Assembly (NCBI RefSeq): GCF_006864535.1
Contig: NZ_QHLL01000009.1
Location: forward strand, 16,600-80,599
Direction of reading: 5' to 3'
DNA from: Campylobacter sp. MIT 12-8780
Lineage (GTDB): Bacteria; Campylobacterota; Campylobacteria; Campylobacterales; Campylobacteraceae
DNA length: 64,000 bases
How positions within the stretch are numbered: position 1 is the first letter of the stretch; each line of letters opens with the position of its first letter. This document shows positions 61,948-64,000 of this stretch, piece by piece. The position numbers and the translations under genes are program-made. The notes under the pieces are model-generated. The model was not told where the DNA came from and searched no databases. It saw nothing but the letters and a program-made list of their open reading frames with translations.

Positions 61948-64000
61948 TCAATTTGTATAGACATCTTTAAACAGGCCTTTTAATCCTACAGGATTTAAAG
62001 ATATAATTTCTATATCTGAATAAAATTTATCAAGTATAGGTTTAACAACCATTGTCCATTTTCTTTCTATGGTTGAGTATAGATGCTCATAAGATGCATT
62101 AATACTAGCTTGGGAAGTTGAAATGTGCGTATTATTACAATCACAACCTACTAGATAAATTCTTTTTGGCTGGGTATAGCAAGCAAATTGTAGGGCTGAA
62201 AAAATGACACTATATAAATCTGCTAATGGTTCATGAGATAGATCATAACACCATAAATCACCTTGTTTTCGTATAATATAAGGAGAGACATTTTTATATC
62301 TATAAATTCCTCTTAAATGGCGATAATGCGTAGGATTACTTAGGAATGTTGTCGGTAAAATACCCATAAAAAATTGTATATTAGGATTCTCTGCTATGTA
62401 TTTAATCAGCTCCCAATCTCCTTCGGGATATAAAGCGTGATGACAAAATATATAATCAAAATTTATATTTTTCATATGAAAACAACGATTAACCCCTATG
62501 TGTATAGCATTTTTGATATGATTGGTGTATAATTTTGCAGATTCACCATTGCCAACTATGACAATATCTTTATTTTCAAAAGCAAAATTATATTGAGAAA
62601 AAATTTGCTTGTGCATAGTAGCTGCTAGTATATCAGCTCTATTTTCGTTCATTTTTTCAGTTATAAATTTGAGTTCGTTAAGTATTATTTTATTGATTTC
62701 ATCTTGAGTGTAAATTTTATTTATTTTACGTTTATACCACTTGTAGATTTTAACTAGTTGAAATGGTAGACAAATCATACCCCAAAAGCTAGATGATTGA
62801 ACAAAGGTATTTCCAAGTTTGTAGGTAAGAGTTTGCTTCATTTCCACAGCTTTTGCATAGTCATTATATCCCTCTAAAGGAAAATCTATTTTTATCTTTT
62901 GATGGGAAGCGGCAATTTTAGCAATAATAAAAGGAAGCCTTAATATACCTTTTGCAGATTTATAGTTTTGTAAAATAGCCTCTCCTATCTTCCAGCTTAA
63001 ATGACTCTTAATAACGCCTTGTGCATTATTAATTTTTATTGCTCTTGATAGAATAACAGCTTGTTGATAGTCATTTTTTAATACAGCTTGTAAAAATTTT
63101 TTTCTTAATTCTCCTATAAATGAATCTTTATAGAAACACGAAAAATGAAATCTTTCGTTTATGTTAAAATCTAAAGCAAATTGTCTTAATTTTAAGAAAA
63201 AATCTTGTTTGTATTGATCATCTATATTGGAAAAATATCTAAAGGCTGTTAATATTGTGCCATATACTATTTCTTCTTGTAGTAAATTATATAAATCATA
63301 TTTTTTAAATATAGATACCGTTTCTTTAAGAGAGGGAATGATTTGAAGTAACTTATTATCACTTCTTGTTCCTATGGAAGAAGCATTTGGATTGTCAATT
63401 CTATAATGATAGACACAAGAATCAATTTTACACATTTTTTTTGCTTCACATAAGGCATTAGCCCAAAAAGGAATATCACAATAATATCCAGAGCCCCCAA
63501 AATCTACAAATCTTAATTGTCCAAGACTTTTTCTCTTGTATAACTTAACCCAAATTGAACTATGCATCAAGAGAAATTGCGGATAATCCCGAATATTAAA
63601 AATTGGTTTTTTTACAAATTTGCATATATCAAAATTCGGTCTAATGTTTTCACTTGTATGCCAAAAAAACATACCTATACAAATATCACAATCAAGTTGG
63701 ACAATCTTATTGCACAATTGCTCATACATATTAAGCTCTATAAAATCATCACTTTCTACAAAGCCTATATAATCTCCACTAGCTAAATCTAAACCCGTAT
63801 TATAGGCTGATCCCAAACCACCATTTTCTTTATGTATAACTTTAATCCTCTTATCTTTTAAAGCATATTCATCACAAATTGCATCACAGTTATCAGTAGA
63901 GCCATCATTGACTAATATAATCTCTAAATTTGTATAAGTTTGATTGACAATGCTATCTAAACATTCTCTAAGGTATTTTTCTACATTGTATATAGGCACG
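61948..64000 (-). CDS. Two-domain glycosyltransferase: GT2 plus unknown C-terminal domain (partial)
   Basis: The N-terminus is cut by the window edge: the first visible codon is the Val of the usual VPIYNVEKYLRECLDS motif, so only a few residues are missing. Residues about 1-310 are a GT2 domain with NDGSTDNCDA and the metal-binding ESDD. Two tail-type modules follow (HLSWKIGEAILQN and TLTYKLGNTFVQS). The last 220 residues form a separate domain with VIVGNGESAKLYTNHI and IYLVGCDCNNTH, a Rossmann-like start recalling DUF115 or sialyltransferase-like folds but not securely assigned. There is no G tract in the visible part. Confidence 0.8.
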   Translation of the reverse strand, partial: VPIYNVEKYLRECLDSIVNQTYTNLEIILVNDGSTDNCDAICDEYALKDKRIKVIHKENGGLGSAYNTGLDLASGDYIGFVESDDFIELNMYEQLCNKIVQLDCDICIGMFFWHTSENIRPNFDICKFVKKPIFNIRDYPQFLLMHSSIWVKLYKRKSLGQLRFVDFGGSGYYCDIPFWANALCEAKKMCKIDSCVYHYRIDNPNASSIGTRSDNKLLQIIPSLKETVSIFKKYDLYNLLQEEIVYGTILTAFRYFSNIDDQYKQDFFLKLRQFALDFNINERFHFSCFYKDSFIGELRKKFLQAVLKNDYQQAVILSRAIKINNAQGVIKSHLSWKIGEAILQNYKSAKGILRLPFIIAKIAASHQKIKIDFPLEGYNDYAKAVEMKQTLTYKLGNTFVQSSSFWGMICLPFQLVKIYKWYKRKINKIYTQDEINKIILNELKFITEKMNENRADILAATMHKQIFSQYNFAFENKDIVIVGNGESAKLYTNHIKNAIHIGVNRCFHMKNINFDYIFCHHALYPEGDWELIKYIAENPNIQFFMGILPTTFLSNPTHYRHLRGIYRYKNVSPYIIRKQGDLWCYDLSHEPLADLYSVIFSALQFACYTQPKRIYLVGCDCNNTHISTSQASINASYEHLYSTIERKWTMVVKPILDKFYSDIEIISLNPVGLKGLFKDVYTN

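Overview
The window is AT-rich, gene-dense epsilonproteobacterial DNA. The gene content points to a Campylobacter other than C. jejuni or C. coli. Indicators are the racR-racS-recR block divergent from dnaJ, FlgR beside asd, a single-chain CcsBA, a complete liv operon with two tandem binding proteins, Rrf2-flhA, the flgI-J-M-N-K run, and a legionaminic-acid flagellin-glycosylation locus. Eight poly-G/C tracts of 10-13 nt (five coding, three intergenic) are also typical of the genus. The species cannot be fixed from sequence reading alone.

Layout. 1-6.5 kb: end of a metallophosphoesterase-like gene, greA, an unrecognised 344-aa protein behind a G13 tract, lpxB, a PolB-type exonuclease, and waaC-htrB, followed by mscL rather than a lipooligosaccharide cluster. 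6.5-18.3 kb, all minus strand: asd, flgR, a small membrane protein, ccsBA and livF-G-M-H-K-J. 18.7-22.8 kb: rpsO, then five Sel1/Hcp-type repeat genes (four cysteine-rich and exported or anchored) that share recently duplicated DNA, behind a C12/G12 tract. 23-27 kb: rrf2-flhA-DHH operon and a candidate 43-aa ORF. 27-35.7 kb: grpE-dnaK with a possible HspR operator, a DNA glycosylase, an NSS transporter, dsbD, ppk2 and an M20 amidohydrolase. 35.8-38.2 kb: an autotransporter behind a G13 tract. 38.4-46.7 kb: recR, racSR, dnaJ and rpiB-apt-dedA-pepA-ychF. 46.9-52.3 kb: a lipoprotein and flgI-J-M-N-K starting from a clear sigma-54 promoter.

52.3-64 kb is the accessory part. On the minus strand it holds a two-domain glycosyltransferase (cut by the window end), a GT8-type transferase, legI, legG, an acetyltransferase-like gene, a formyltransferase, a split polysaccharide deacetylase, ptmB/legF, a split methyltransferase and a second GT8-type transferase. 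Most neighbours overlap by ATGA, so it reads as one operon. Five genes carry G tracts. The deacetylase and the methyltransferase both have 11 G and are out of frame (OFF); one G fewer restores each full protein. The two GT8 proteins share a C-terminal tail module, also present in the large transferase, and in both GT8 genes the G tract lies inside the second copy of that module.

The least explained signals are the repeated tail module, a conserved flank next to the three intergenic G tracts (possibly phase-variable promoters), the Hcp-like gene expansion, the fused C-terminal domain of the large transferase, a hairpin over the flgN start, and a leaderless-looking ccsBA promoter. No tRNA, rRNA, CRISPR array, insertion sequence or prophage was seen.
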